Source of the DNA: UMGS1225 sp034086705
Lineage (GTDB): Bacteria; Bacillota; Clostridia; Oscillospirales; CAG-272
Assembly: GCA_034086705.1 (NCBI GenBank)
Contig: JAXDZV010000030.1
Span: 62,001-126,000 of the forward strand
DNA: 64,000 nt
Direction of reading: 5' to 3'
The number at the start of each line of letters is the position of its first letter. Within the stretch, counting starts at the first letter, position 1. The translations under genes were made by a program, and so were the position numbers. The notes under the pieces were generated by a model, which had not been told where the DNA came from, made no database searches, and worked only from the letters and a program-made list of their open reading frames with translations. Positions 8,418 through 17,071 of the stretch are shown piece after piece.

Positions 8418-9617
8418 ATGCTTAATCAAACCATGCAGCACCTGGGGGAAGCCCCAAGCGTGATCCGCGAAACGTTCGAATACGGCAACGCTCTTGCACA
8501 AAAGATAGGCCGTGAAAACGTATATGACTTCAGCCTGGGCAATCCGAGCACACCACCGCCCGATTGTGTCCGCCAAACAATTGCTGCTTTGAACGACATG
8601 CCGGAGCAAACCGGTTTGCACGGCTATACATCCGCACCAGGAGACCCTGCCGTCCGCAGTGCAATTGCCTTAGACTTGCAAAAACGCTTCGGCGCACAGA
8701 CTGAAGCGGAAGATATCTACATGACCTGCGGCGCTGCCGCATCTTTGACCATTTCCCTGCATGCTTTGTGCATACCCGGCGACGAAGTTATCACCATTGC
8801 ACCCTTCTTCCCGGAATATCGTGTATTTGTGGAGGGCACCGGTGCAAAGCTTGTTGCAGTAAAAGCGAAAGAGCCGAATTTTTCCATAGATTTCGCAGCA
8901 TTGGCACAGAGTATCACTCCTCGCACAAAAGCTATTTTACTAAACACCCCAAATAACCCGACCGGTACCGTGCTTTCCGAGGACGTTTTGCGCCATCTGG
9001 GAGCATTGCTCCGAGAAAAATCAGCCCAGTACGGCACACATATTTATCTGATCAGTGACGAACCTTACCGGGAATTGGTTTGGGAAGCGCCATCCGCTCC
9101 ACACGCCATGACAGACTATTACGACGATGTGCTGATTTGCTATTCATTCTCAAAATCGCTTTCCCTACCGGGAGAACGTATCGGTTATATTGCCGTAGGC
9201 ACCAAAACATTTGAGCGAATCCCTCTGCACGCAGCGATAGCAGGCGCTGCCCGCATGCTCGGGTTTGTATGTGCCCCTGCCATGCTGCAACGGGTTGTCG
9301 CGGCGCATCCGGACTGTACAGCAGACTTCACCGTATACCGCAAAAACCGAGACCGGCTTTGCTCCGGTCTTCGGGCAATGGGCTTTTCCTTTGCCCCGCC
9401 GCAGGGTGCCTTTTATCTGTTTCTGCGTACACCGGAGCCGGATGCAAATGCCTTTTGCCATACCGCAAGGAAAGAGCGGCTGCTTTTTGTTCCCTCCGAT
9501 TCCTTCGGCGTCAAAGGCTATGCACGCATTGCCTATTGTGTAGATACCGAGATGCTTGACCGTGCACTGCCCGCTTTTGCACGACTTGCAGCCGCTTATG
9601 GTCTGTCTGCAACTTAA
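8418..9617 (+). CDS. PLP-dependent class I/II aminotransferase
   Basis: 399 residues of the aspartate-aminotransferase fold type I. Signatures are NTPNNPTGTV, SDEPYREL and the Schiff-base Lys in SFSKSLSLPGERIGY (Lys246). The start follows AAGGAG. Right behind mtnA in the same direction, it is a natural candidate for the last step of methionine salvage (transamination of 4-methylthio-2-oxobutyrate, the MtnE role) or a general aspartate/aromatic aminotransferase. Family is certain; the specific substrate is an inference from the neighbour. Confidence 0.85.
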   Translation: MLNQTMQHLGEAPSVIRETFEYGNALAQKIGRENVYDFSLGNPSTPPPDCVRQTIAALNDMPEQTGLHGYTSAPGDPAVRSAIALDLQKRFGAQTEAEDIYMTCGAAASLTISLHALCIPGDEVITIAPFFPEYRVFVEGTGAKLVAVKAKEPNFSIDFAALAQSITPRTKAILLNTPNNPTGTVLSEDVLRHLGALLREKSAQYGTHIYLISDEPYRELVWEAPSAPHAMTDYYDDVLICYSFSKSLSLPGERIGYIAVGTKTFERIPLHAAIAGAARMLGFVCAPAMLQRVVAAHPDCTADFTVYRKNRDRLCSGLRAMGFSFAPPQGAFYLFLRTPEPDANAFCHTARKERLLFVPSDSFGVKGYARIAYCVDTEMLDRALPAFARLAAAYGLSAT

Positions 9618-9674
9618 ATGCAACAGCGGTTACATGCGGATCTTTTCGAAAAGAAATCAACAGATTTTCTGCTT

Positions 9675-10424
9675 TTACTGCGCAAGAAGTTCCCGCACTA
9701 CATAAGATGCAAGCAGCAATCCGGCTGCAGGCGGCACAAAAGAAGTGCTACCCGGCACTGTCCGCTTTCCATTTTGCGGCTCTTCCAGCATGTGCGGAAC
9801 ACGCGGTGCCTCATCCGAAAAAACCACCGTTAACCTTTCTACACCGCGCCGTCTGCATTCATAGCGCATTACACGTGCCAACGGGCAAACCGACGTGCTG
9901 TAAATATCACTGACCCGCAGCCGCGACGGATCGGTTTTGTTCCCGGTTCCAAGGCAGCAAATCAACGGTGTACCGGCGCTACGGCAACAATCCAACAAGA
10001 GTAACTTCGATCGAACAGAGTCAATTGCATCTACACAGAAATCGTATGTTGCAAACGGAAACATCCCGCTGTTCTCCTGCTCAAAAAACAACGTATGCAA
10101 CTCCAATTGAAGCCCCGGATTGATATCTAAAAGCCTGTGTGCAGCCGCCTGTGTTTTCTGCATACCAAGCGTTGAATGGAGTGCAACGGTCTGTCGGTTT
10201 AAATTGGACAATGCAACAGTATCTGCATCCACCAGTGTCAATGCACCGATCCCGGCCCTCGCCAACGCCTCCGCGCACGTACCGCCTACGCCCCCCAGTC
10301 CAAACAGCGCCACATGGCAATTCTGCAGCCGTTCGATTCCTTCTGCGCCAAACAGCATGGCACTGCGTAAAAACTGTTCCTCCAAGCAAATACCGCCTTT
10401 CTCTTTCTGCAATGTGTTTTCCAT
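9675..10424 (-). CDS. tcdA: tRNA threonylcarbamoyladenosine dehydratase (ThiF/MoeB family)
   Basis: About 249 residues with the E1-like nucleotide-binding motif GLGGVGGTCAEALAR, then DADTVALSNLNRQ and the conserved VDAIDSVRSK. Length, the N-terminal RSAMLFGAEGIERL and the C-terminal PGSTSFVPPAAGLLLASYVV match TcdA (CsdL), which cyclises the t6A modification at tRNA position 37. The ATG at 10424 has no ribosome site. A TTG at 10385 is preceded by AAGGCGG at good distance and may be the real start, giving 236 residues. The gene is convergent with the aminotransferase gene and divergent from the rrf2 operon. Confidence 0.85.
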   Translation of the reverse strand: MENTLQKEKGGICLEEQFLRSAMLFGAEGIERLQNCHVALFGLGGVGGTCAEALARAGIGALTLVDADTVALSNLNRQTVALHSTLGMQKTQAAAHRLLDINPGLQLELHTLFFEQENSGMFPFATYDFCVDAIDSVRSKLLLLDCCRSAGTPLICCLGTGNKTDPSRLRVSDIYSTSVCPLARVMRYECRRRGVERLTVVFSDEAPRVPHMLEEPQNGKRTVPGSTSFVPPAAGLLLASYVVRELLAQ

Positions 10425-10490
10425 TATAAAAAAAGCATTTGTTGCCGTCAAGACCAGCACAAAATAATTTTTGGTTTTTTCGAAAAAGGC

Positions 10491-10519
10491 TTGACATTCT
10501 GCCTTTGCTTTGCTATACT
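10491..10519 (+). promoter_or_regulatory. Sigma-A promoter of the rrf2-rubrerythrin operon
   Basis: TTGACA and TATACT are separated by 17 bp. The start codon of the Rrf2 gene follows within ~40 bp of the -10 box. The AT-rich stretch between them is the natural place for an Rrf2 operator, but I cannot assign one. Confidence 0.8.
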
Positions 10520-10557
10520 TTAAGTGTACTAAAAAGGTATTGTTTAGGAGAACACGC

Positions 10558-11001
10558 ATGCGCATCACAATGGAAACGGATTATGCTATCCGGATTCTGT
10601 TTTATTTATGCAAAAAAAATACGCGCTGCGATTCTACCGACATGGTACAGCAGCTCGGAATTCCCCCAAGATACTGCTTGAAGATTTTGCGGCGTCTCAG
10701 CGCAGCGGGTATGATTCGTTCTTACCCGGGAAAAGGCGGCGGCTACGAGCCATATAAAGCCCCTTGCGATATTACACTAAAGGATATTGTCGAACTGTTT
10801 GAAGGCCCCATTCAGCTCAGTCGCTGTCAGGATGAAGCATTTGATTGTACGCGTGTCAGCGACCGTGAATGTTGTGTTTTCCATCGTATTTTTGCTGTTT
10901 TAGGCGAACAAATCGCGCAAAAGCTTGATCGGATCACACTTGCAGCCGTAACTGATCACACACGGTCCATCAATGAGATTCTCTCATTGATTCAACCATA
11001 A
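10558..11001 (+). CDS. Rrf2-family Fe-S transcriptional regulator
   Basis: 147 residues. The N-terminal winged helix starts MRITMETDYAIRILFYL, with the recognition region PPRYCLKILRRLSAAG and the wing YPGKGGGYE, as in Rrf2/IscR/NsrR proteins. The central Cys group (SRCQDEAFDC...RECCVFH) is positioned to bind a [2Fe-2S] or [4Fe-4S] cluster. The start follows AGGAG. As first gene of an operon with rubrerythrin, a BFD-type ferredoxin and rubredoxin, it probably senses oxidative or iron-sulfur stress and represses its own operon; this is inference from position. Confidence 0.85.
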   Translation: MRITMETDYAIRILFYLCKKNTRCDSTDMVQQLGIPPRYCLKILRRLSAAGMIRSYPGKGGGYEPYKAPCDITLKDIVELFEGPIQLSRCQDEAFDCTRVSDRECCVFHRIFAVLGEQIAQKLDRITLAAVTDHTRSINEILSLIQP

Positions 11002-11030
11002 AATTTTATATAAAACAGGAGGATGTACCA

Positions 11031-11579
11031 ATGAAAAAATGGAGATGTACCGTTTGCGGAGAAATCGTTGAATCCGAAACAAGACCGGAGAAATGCCCTT
11101 TGTGCTCAGCTCCGGGTGAAAAATTTGTTGAAGTTAAGGAAGACACGTTAGACTGGGCTGCTGAACACGTCATCGGTGTTGCAAAAGACGCACCGGCAGA
11201 TGTGGTAGAAGGTCTGCGTGCAAACTTTAACGGTGAGTGCACTGAGGTCGGTATGTATTTGGCAATGTCTCGTGCCGCCGCACGCGAAGGTTATCCCGAA
11301 ATCGCCGAATATTGGAAAACTGCCGCATTGGAAGAAGCAGAGCACGCTGCAAAATTTGCAGAACTGCTGGGTGAGTGCGTCAGCCCGTCCACCAAAGAGA
11401 ATTTAACCGTTCGTGTTGCTGCGGAAAACGGTGCAACCATGGGCAAGTTCGAGCTCGCAAAGCGTGCCAAAGAGTTGGGGCTGGATGCCATCCATGATAC
11501 GGTACATGAGATGGCCCGCGATGAGGCAAGACACGGCAAAGCATTTGAAGGCCTTCTGAAGCGGTATTTTAAAAACTGA
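11031..11579 (+). CDS. Reverse-type rubrerythrin
   Basis: 182 residues with the rubredoxin domain at the N-terminus (CTVCGEI...CPLCSAP) and the ferritin-like di-iron domain behind it. Helix-borne ligands occur in FNGECTEVGMYL, EEAEHAAKF and DEARHGKAFE. This order is opposite to classical rubrerythrin. Enzymes of this type in clostridia reduce hydrogen peroxide and oxygen using reduced rubredoxin or NADH-linked donors. A strong AGGAGG site precedes the ATG. The downstream rubredoxin is a likely electron donor. Confidence 0.92.
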   Translation: MKKWRCTVCGEIVESETRPEKCPLCSAPGEKFVEVKEDTLDWAAEHVIGVAKDAPADVVEGLRANFNGECTEVGMYLAMSRAAAREGYPEIAEYWKTAALEEAEHAAKFAELLGECVSPSTKENLTVRVAAENGATMGKFELAKRAKELGLDAIHDTVHEMARDEARHGKAFEGLLKRYFKN

Positions 11580-11590
11580 GGCGCAATGTC

Positions 11591-11785
11591 ATGGAAAACT
11601 ACCTAATCTGTAAGTGCAAAAACGTCACTTATGCAGATGTGGAAAATGCACTGCATCACGAAGCACACTTTGAAAGCGTGGAAAAAACCTTTGCAGATGT
11701 ACAGAAAATCACGCAATGTTCAACAGGATGCGGTGGATGCCATGCTAAGATCATGGATGCCATTTCACAGATTATGAATCAGTAA
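11591..11785 (+). CDS. BFD-like [2Fe-2S]-binding protein
   Basis: 64 residues. The Cys pattern CKC near the N-terminus and CSTGCGGC near the C-terminus is that of Fer2_BFD domains, which bind a [2Fe-2S] cluster through four Cys, as in bacterioferritin-associated ferredoxin and NirB/NifU modules. It lies 11 bp behind the rubrerythrin gene and 15 bp before rubredoxin, so it probably serves redox transfer or iron-sulfur handling in the same stress response. Confidence 0.85.
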   Translation: MENYLICKCKNVTYADVENALHHEAHFESVEKTFADVQKITQCSTGCGGCHAKIMDAISQIMNQ

Positions 11786-11800
11786 GTTAGGAGACTCAAT

Positions 11801-11953
11801 ATGAAATATATTTGCCCTTGCGGCTATGTTTACGATGAAGCAGTCGGCGATCCCGAAAACGGAATCGCGCCCGGCACAAAGTGGGAAGAAGTTCCGCAGG
11901 ATTATGCCTGTCCCGTATGCGGCCTTGGGAAAGACATGTTTACAGCGGAATAA
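11801..11953 (+). CDS. Rubredoxin
   Basis: A 50-residue protein. Its two iron-binding knuckles are CPCG near the N-terminus and CPVCGLGK near the C-terminus, with the usual GIAPGTKWEEVPQDYACP core between them. The first knuckle is CxC rather than the usual CxxC. The ATG at 11801 has a TTAGGAG site ten bases upstream. It is the last gene of the rrf2 operon and a natural electron donor to the rubrerythrin. Confidence 0.9.
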   Translation: MKYICPCGYVYDEAVGDPENGIAPGTKWEEVPQDYACPVCGLGKDMFTAE

Positions 11954-11967
11954 AATCAATCTGCATA

Positions 11968-12006
11968 AAACGTTCCCGGCATTTGTGATGCCGGGAACGT
12001 TTCTTA
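11968..12006. terminator. Bidirectional intrinsic terminator after rubredoxin
   Basis: A long perfect stem, AACGTTCCCGGCAT with ATGCCGGGAACGTT, has a five-base loop. A T-rich tract follows on the plus strand and an A-rich flank (T-rich on the minus strand) lies on the other side. It serves both the rubredoxin operon and the convergent small membrane gene. Confidence 0.9.
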
Positions 12007-12363
12007 TTCTTTCTGCTTTGCTCGTGCCTTCTGTAGACACAGCCTGCTGCGCCAATATGCGCGTTCCCGCATCCGTATCGTGCGTGCCTGCCACCACTGT
12101 CGAATAGTATGCAGCAAACGAGCCGTACCGCATAAAAGCAAAATTAAACCGCCACATATCACCAGTACTTTCAAAAGGCTCTGCTCCGCACTACCATGAC
12201 TACGGATACAAAACAACGGTTTTTCCCGCCTTCCCTTCCGAAAGCAGCAGCATCGAATATCATAGCTGTGCTCCATTTTCCATGGACCACCTTTTGCGAG
12301 CGCTCGCACGGTTTTAGGATGCAAAACTGCATTTGTCTCACAAGACCGACAACCTTTTTTCAT
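12004..12363 (-). CDS. Small hypothetical membrane protein with N-terminal CxxC
   Basis: 119 residues that I do not recognise. It has a Lys/Cys start (MKKGCRSC), a CCC triplet near residue 40, one strong hydrophobic helix (about residues 70-90, LLKVLVICGGLILLLCG) and a basic, Arg-rich tail, suggesting a single-pass membrane protein with a positively charged cytoplasmic end. Support for a real gene is an AGAGG site seven bases before the ATG at 12363 and a terminator directly after the stop. No functional neighbour points to a role. Confidence 0.45.
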   Translation of the reverse strand: MKKGCRSCETNAVLHPKTVRALAKGGPWKMEHSYDIRCCCFRKGRREKPLFCIRSHGSAEQSLLKVLVICGGLILLLCGTARLLHTIRQWWQARTIRMRERAYWRSRLCLQKARAKQKE

Positions 12364-12537
12364 ACGTTTTCCTCTCTTTCCCTGCAAAGGCCGTTTTTCT
12401 TTTAATATTTTTGTGCACCGTCATGTTTTTTATGCATGTTCCTGACAAAGAAGACACATAAAAACCTACAGCTGCGCATAAAATGCCGCAAGAAACAGAA
12501 AACGGAAAACAATATTGTATTTGGAAAGGAGAAACGC

Positions 12538-13416
12538 ATGGAAACTCTGCCCTTCACATATGATTCTATCTGTCAGTCTTTCAGCACTCTTGCGGCACAA
12601 AGTAGCGCCGTACAGTATACGACTCTTGGAAAAAGCCTGTGTGGGCGGCCAATTCCCTTGATTTTGCTCGGACAGGGGGCACATTCTGTCCTGTTCGTAA
12701 GTACGCATCATGGCTGTGAATGGCTGACCGCCGGTCTTCTGCTCGCCTTTGCAAAAGAATATGCCGCAGCATTTCGGGCGGAAAAAAACATCTGCTCTAT
12801 CAATATCTCCTACCTGTTTCATACGCGAAGTATCTGTCTTGTTCCTGTCTTAAATCCGGATGGCATGGTTTTATCACAAACCGGCGCCGATGCCAAAAAC
12901 CCGTTGGCGACACAGCTACTCACCGAATGTGGTACAGATGCTGCACACTACCGTGGTAACGGACGCGGCGTAGACCTCAACCGCAACTACGATGCGGAAT
13001 TTGCACAAAACACCCCCTCAAGTGACATCTCCTCCCGCTGCAACTGCGGTATGCACCCGGAAAGTGAGCCAGAAACAGCAGCCCTGTGCGCATTTATCCG
13101 TAGCAAAGCACCGTTTGATCTGCTGCTCAGCTTGCATACGGCAGGAGAAGAAATATATTGGGATTATCGTGGGCATGCCGGCAGCCGTGGAAAATGCATT
13201 GCACAGGTTCTTTCCAGACTGTCCGGGTATCCGCTCGCATCCCCACCGCCGCAAAGCAGTGCCGGTGGTTTGAAAGATTGGTATCAGGCAACATTTCATG
13301 CTCCTGCATTCACCTTGGAATGCGGCAAAGGCGCAACTCCCGTTGCACCCACCGCTTTGCATAGCATGTACCAGCAGCTGCGCCGTACCCTTTTCACCGC
13401 CGCCGTCCTCTCATAA
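12538..13416 (+). CDS. M14-family zinc carboxypeptidase (gamma-D-glutamyl-meso-diaminopimelate peptidase-like)
   Basis: 292 residues. Zinc ligands are His58 and Glu61 in THHGCEW and the later His in LLSLHTAGEEIYW. Substrate-binding signatures NPDGM and GRGVDLNRNYDA are present, and the catalytic Glu lies in FTLECGKG. No signal peptide is visible, so it probably acts in the cytoplasm on recycled cell-wall peptides, like MpaA or the catalytic domain of endopeptidase I. A strong AAAGGAG site precedes the ATG at 12538; a longer frame from 12436 lacks one. It stands alone between the small membrane gene and cysS. Confidence 0.85.
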   Translation: METLPFTYDSICQSFSTLAAQSSAVQYTTLGKSLCGRPIPLILLGQGAHSVLFVSTHHGCEWLTAGLLLAFAKEYAAAFRAEKNICSINISYLFHTRSICLVPVLNPDGMVLSQTGADAKNPLATQLLTECGTDAAHYRGNGRGVDLNRNYDAEFAQNTPSSDISSRCNCGMHPESEPETAALCAFIRSKAPFDLLLSLHTAGEEIYWDYRGHAGSRGKCIAQVLSRLSGYPLASPPPQSSAGGLKDWYQATFHAPAFTLECGKGATPVAPTALHSMYQQLRRTLFTAAVLS

Positions 13417-13466
13417 ATAGTCTGTACAGCAAACCCTGTATCGCATCTCTTCTTTAGCAAAAAATC

Positions 13467-13495
13467 TTGCACTACTGCACAAACTGTGTTATACT
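13467..13495 (+). promoter_or_regulatory. Sigma-A promoter of cysS
   Basis: TTGCAC and TATACT are separated by 17 bp, ~50 bp before the cysS start. The leader is too short for a T-box. Confidence 0.7.
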
Positions 13496-13544
13496 AAGCA
13501 GGTAATATGTCTATTTGATACAAAAGCAGGAGAGAAGGCAAAAG

Positions 13545-14957
13545 ATGAAATTCTATAACACCCTAACCCGTTCCGTGGAGCCGTTTACACCGCATTGCGC
13601 TAACATTGTAAAAATGTATACCTGCGGGCCAACTGTCTATCACTTTGCCCATATTGGGAACCTGCGCACATATATCATGGAAGATATTCTGCAAAAAGCA
13701 CTGGAATACGAGGGATACACCGTAGACAGAGCCATGAATATCACGGATGTCGGCCACCTTTCCAGTGACGGTGATACGGGCGAAGATAAAATGCTGCGCG
13801 GTGCCAAACGCGAACACAAATCCGTGATGGAAATCGCCGCATTTTACCGGGAGGCGTTTTTCAGAGATCTCACTGCGCTGCATATCGAAATACCAAAAAA
13901 AATTGTCCCCGCCACCGCATGTATTGACGACTTTATTCGTGTTATCACCACGCTACTGAACAAAGGCTATGCCTATGAAGCAGGGGGCAATATTTATTTT
14001 GATACCTCGCGCTGTCAAGAATATAATGTTTTGACTGCACATCAAAGCGAGCAGCTGATCGTCGGTGCTCGAACAGATGTCAGCAAAGATACGAATAAGC
14101 GCAATCAGGCAGACTTTGTGTTATGGTTTACAAAATCGAAATTTGAAGATCAGGAGCTGAAATGGGATTCCCCATTCGGAGTCGGCTATCCGGGCTGGCA
14201 TATTGAATGCTCCTGTATCAGCATGCAGCAACTAGGCGAATATTTGGATATTCACTGTGGCGGTGTTGACAATATTTTTCCGCACCATACCAATGAGATT
14301 GCGCAAAGTGAGGCATATTTGGGGCATCCCTGGTGCCATTATTGGTTTCATGTGCACCATCTTAACGATGAACGCGGCAAAATGAGCAAATCCAGCGGAG
14401 AATTTCTGACTCTGTCTCTGCTGCAAGAAAAAGGATATGACCCACTTGTATACCGTCTGTTCTGTTTGCAATCACATTACCGCAAGCCGCTCACCTTTTC
14501 CTTTGAAGCACTTGACAATGCAAAAGCAGCTTACGAACGGTTGCTTGCAAAAGTCTCGCGGCTCAGCACAAACGGCACTGCCGATGCAACCGTTGTTGCA
14601 CATTGGCATGCGGCTTTTTGTGAAACAATCGGTAATGATTTAAATACTGCCATGGCGCTGACCATGCTGTATGATGTGTTGAAAGCAGACTGTTCCGATG
14701 CAACCAAGCGGGCCGTTCTCGCAGATTTCGATCGCGTGTTGTCTTTAAATCTCTGCGCTACACAAACAGACCGCCCCGCCACATCAAATGATTCCATCGA
14801 TGCGGAAGATACACGCATTCAGGCGTTGATCGCACAGCGAGCGCAGGCAAAAAAAGATCATGATTTTGCCACTGCAGACGCGATCCGCGCTACATTGGCG
14901 GCAGAGGGCATTGCGCTGATTGACACAAAAGAAGGAACTACCTACAGGCGTTTGTAA
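13545..14957 (+). CDS. cysS: Cysteinyl-tRNA synthetase
   Basis: 470 residues, the usual length. It charges tRNA-Cys. The first zinc Cys lies in YTCGPTVYHFAHIGN, which also contains the HIGH-type motif HIGN. Further zinc ligands occur in HIECSCIS and HTNEIAQSEA, and KMSKSSG is the KMSKS loop. The chosen ATG at 13545 has AGGAGAGAAGG upstream; ten residues of open frame before it are probably not translated. No T-box is present, unlike tyrS in this window. Confidence 0.95.
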   Translation: MKFYNTLTRSVEPFTPHCANIVKMYTCGPTVYHFAHIGNLRTYIMEDILQKALEYEGYTVDRAMNITDVGHLSSDGDTGEDKMLRGAKREHKSVMEIAAFYREAFFRDLTALHIEIPKKIVPATACIDDFIRVITTLLNKGYAYEAGGNIYFDTSRCQEYNVLTAHQSEQLIVGARTDVSKDTNKRNQADFVLWFTKSKFEDQELKWDSPFGVGYPGWHIECSCISMQQLGEYLDIHCGGVDNIFPHHTNEIAQSEAYLGHPWCHYWFHVHHLNDERGKMSKSSGEFLTLSLLQEKGYDPLVYRLFCLQSHYRKPLTFSFEALDNAKAAYERLLAKVSRLSTNGTADATVVAHWHAAFCETIGNDLNTAMALTMLYDVLKADCSDATKRAVLADFDRVLSLNLCATQTDRPATSNDSIDAEDTRIQALIAQRAQAKKDHDFATADAIRATLAAEGIALIDTKEGTTYRRL

Positions 14958-15080
14958 GCGAAAAGCCTGCAACGGTACATGCAGCAGTGTGTGTTGGATT
15001 ATCATTTTTGTTTACACCGTAGCGTGCAACGTGGACATGCTGTACTATCACAGCAATCACTTCATTTTATGGAGACATAT

Positions 15081-17069
15081 ATGAGTCGTTCCATTTTTTT
15101 GTACCAGCGTGTGCCGGTTCCTTCTGTGCTGCGCGCAGAACTCCGGCACCCTGCCGTTTCTCCAGGAATATTGCTGATCGGTGCCGTACCATGTACACAA
15201 ATGGTCACCTTTTCATTGGTAATGTCAACCGGTGTTGCAGCAGTACATGTGGAATTGTTGCTACATAGAGACGATGACGGCGCAAACTTTTCATTTCCGC
15301 TGACCTGGGTACAACGAAAGCTGGACACAGAGCGATGGAGCCTGCAAATGGATCCCGTTATGCTCTGCGCCGACGGAGAAAGTGGTCTGTTTTTTTACCA
15401 CTACCGAATTCAAACACCCTACGGAGCCTATTTCTGCGGTCTCCGCCGCGGTACGCCCGACCCGGTTTTAGTGCAAGACCCTGCGCAAACGGACGCCTTT
15501 TATTTGACTGTTTTCCAAAAAGAATTTACCGTGCCGACCTGGATGTATGGCGCAACACTGTATCAAATTTTCCCGGATCGGTTTGCACGCAGTGGTATCT
15601 GCAAAGATGCACCTACCGGGCTGCCGCCCGTCCGTCCGGCCGACAAGCCGAATGCGCTGCTGCACCAGAACTGGGATGCCCCCATCGAGCAATTTGGGGA
15701 GCATTGCACAGACTTTGTTCGAAACGATGAGTTTTTCGGCGGAACACTGCGCGGTATCACAGAAAAGCTCACATATTTACAATCACTGGGAGTCACTTGT
15801 CTTTATCTGTGCCCCATTTTTTCCTCCGTTACAAACCATCGCTATGACACAGCAGATTATGAACAAATTGATTCCCTGCTTGGCACAGAAAAAGACTTTC
15901 AAACTCTCGCCTCCCAGGCACATGCGCGCGGCATTCGGATTATTTTAGACGGTGTTTTCGACCATACCGGTGCAAACAGCCGTTATTTCAATCGCAACGG
16001 GCGATTTGCTGTGCCTGGCGCCTTTCAAAGTCAAGCATCTCCATACCGCTCTTGGTACCGGTTTCAACACTGGCCCGATGTATACGATTGCTGGTGGGGT
16101 GTAGATGAGATGCCACAATTAGATACCACACAGCCTGCACTGCGCGATTATTTTTGCGCCGAAAACGGCATCGTTCGCCGGTGGCTCGCAGCCGGTGCAG
16201 ACGGTTGGCGGCTGGATGTTGCAGATGAATTGTCCGACACATTTTTAGAATCCCTGCGTGCTGCTGCCCGCGCAGAAAAACCGGACGCACTGCTTTTAGG
16301 TGAGGTTTGGGAAGATGCTTCCGATAAAGTCGCCTACAATGCAAGACGTCGCTATTTTCGCGGCAAGCAGCTTGACAGCGTTATGAATTATCCCCTGCGC
16401 AATGCGATACTGCGCTTTGTTCTGCACGGTGACGCTGCTGCGTTGCGCAACACAGTTCAAGTGTTGTTTACACACTATCCGCGCAGTGTTAGCGCAATCG
16501 CCATGAATCTCATCGGATCGCACGATACCGTGCGCGTTCTGACCGCTTTGGCAGGTATCGATATCTCTGATAAAACCGGCAGCGAACTACGGGATATATG
16601 TCTGACAACGCAAGAAAAAAAGCGTGCCATAATGCGCGTAAAACTCGCAGCTACCCTGCAGTTTACCCTACCGGGAGTCCCCTGTATCTACTATGGAGAT
16701 GAGGCAGGCATGCAAGGTGCTCGCGACCCGTTTTGCCGCATGCCATTTCCATGGGGCGCAGAAAACCGGGAACTGCTCACCCATTATCAAACACTGGGTA
16801 CTTTGCGGCGCCAACAGAAAGCACTTTGGGATAGCGAACCCGACTTTCTTTTGTGGGAACCGGGGCATGTAATCTTTCGACGCATACAAAACAATCACGG
16901 TGTTTTAGTACTCGCCAATGCTTCCGAGGAACCGATGTCTTTGCGCCCGTATGTGCCCGCAAAAGAAAAGAATCTGTTAAACGGGAAAGCCATAGGCACA
17001 GCACTGCCGGCATGCAGTGCAGCGGTGATTGCGATTCGCACACGCAAAACAGCCAAACAAGGAGTATAA
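15081..17069 (+). CDS. GH13 alpha-glucan hydrolase (neopullulanase/alpha-amylase type)
   Basis: 662 residues. An N-terminal beta-sandwich (about residues 1-140) precedes the GH13 barrel, which starts near TLYQIFPDRFA. Conserved regions carry LDGVFDHTG, the nucleophile Asp379 in GWRLDVADE, the acid/base Glu408 in LLGEVWED and Asp482 in LIGSHDTVR. A short C-terminal beta domain follows. No signal peptide is present, so it should act on internalised malto-oligosaccharides or glycogen. The ATG at 15081 has GGAG six bases upstream and is preferred over ATG 15069. Only two bases separate its stop from metF, so metF is probably translated by coupling to this unrelated gene. Confidence 0.9.
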   Translation: MSRSIFLYQRVPVPSVLRAELRHPAVSPGILLIGAVPCTQMVTFSLVMSTGVAAVHVELLLHRDDDGANFSFPLTWVQRKLDTERWSLQMDPVMLCADGESGLFFYHYRIQTPYGAYFCGLRRGTPDPVLVQDPAQTDAFYLTVFQKEFTVPTWMYGATLYQIFPDRFARSGICKDAPTGLPPVRPADKPNALLHQNWDAPIEQFGEHCTDFVRNDEFFGGTLRGITEKLTYLQSLGVTCLYLCPIFSSVTNHRYDTADYEQIDSLLGTEKDFQTLASQAHARGIRIILDGVFDHTGANSRYFNRNGRFAVPGAFQSQASPYRSWYRFQHWPDVYDCWWGVDEMPQLDTTQPALRDYFCAENGIVRRWLAAGADGWRLDVADELSDTFLESLRAAARAEKPDALLLGEVWEDASDKVAYNARRRYFRGKQLDSVMNYPLRNAILRFVLHGDAAALRNTVQVLFTHYPRSVSAIAMNLIGSHDTVRVLTALAGIDISDKTGSELRDICLTTQEKKRAIMRVKLAATLQFTLPGVPCIYYGDEAGMQGARDPFCRMPFPWGAENRELLTHYQTLGTLRRQQKALWDSEPDFLLWEPGHVIFRRIQNNHGVLVLANASEEPMSLRPYVPAKEKNLLNGKAIGTALPACSAAVIAIRTRKTAKQGV

Positions 17070-17071
17070 AA

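Noticed and set aside
9640..9653. Short palindrome TCTTTTCGAAAAGA between the convergent aminotransferase and tcdA genes
   Set aside because: AT-rich stem too weak to call a terminator.
13417..13544. Possible Cys T-box ahead of cysS
   Set aside because: The leader is ~50 nt with no AGAGAG motif, no TGGTACCGCG core and no terminator.
14958..15080. Possible SAM riboswitch ahead of the GH13-metF-metH run
   Set aside because: The stretch is short and lacks the S-box core; no aptamer-like helices seen.
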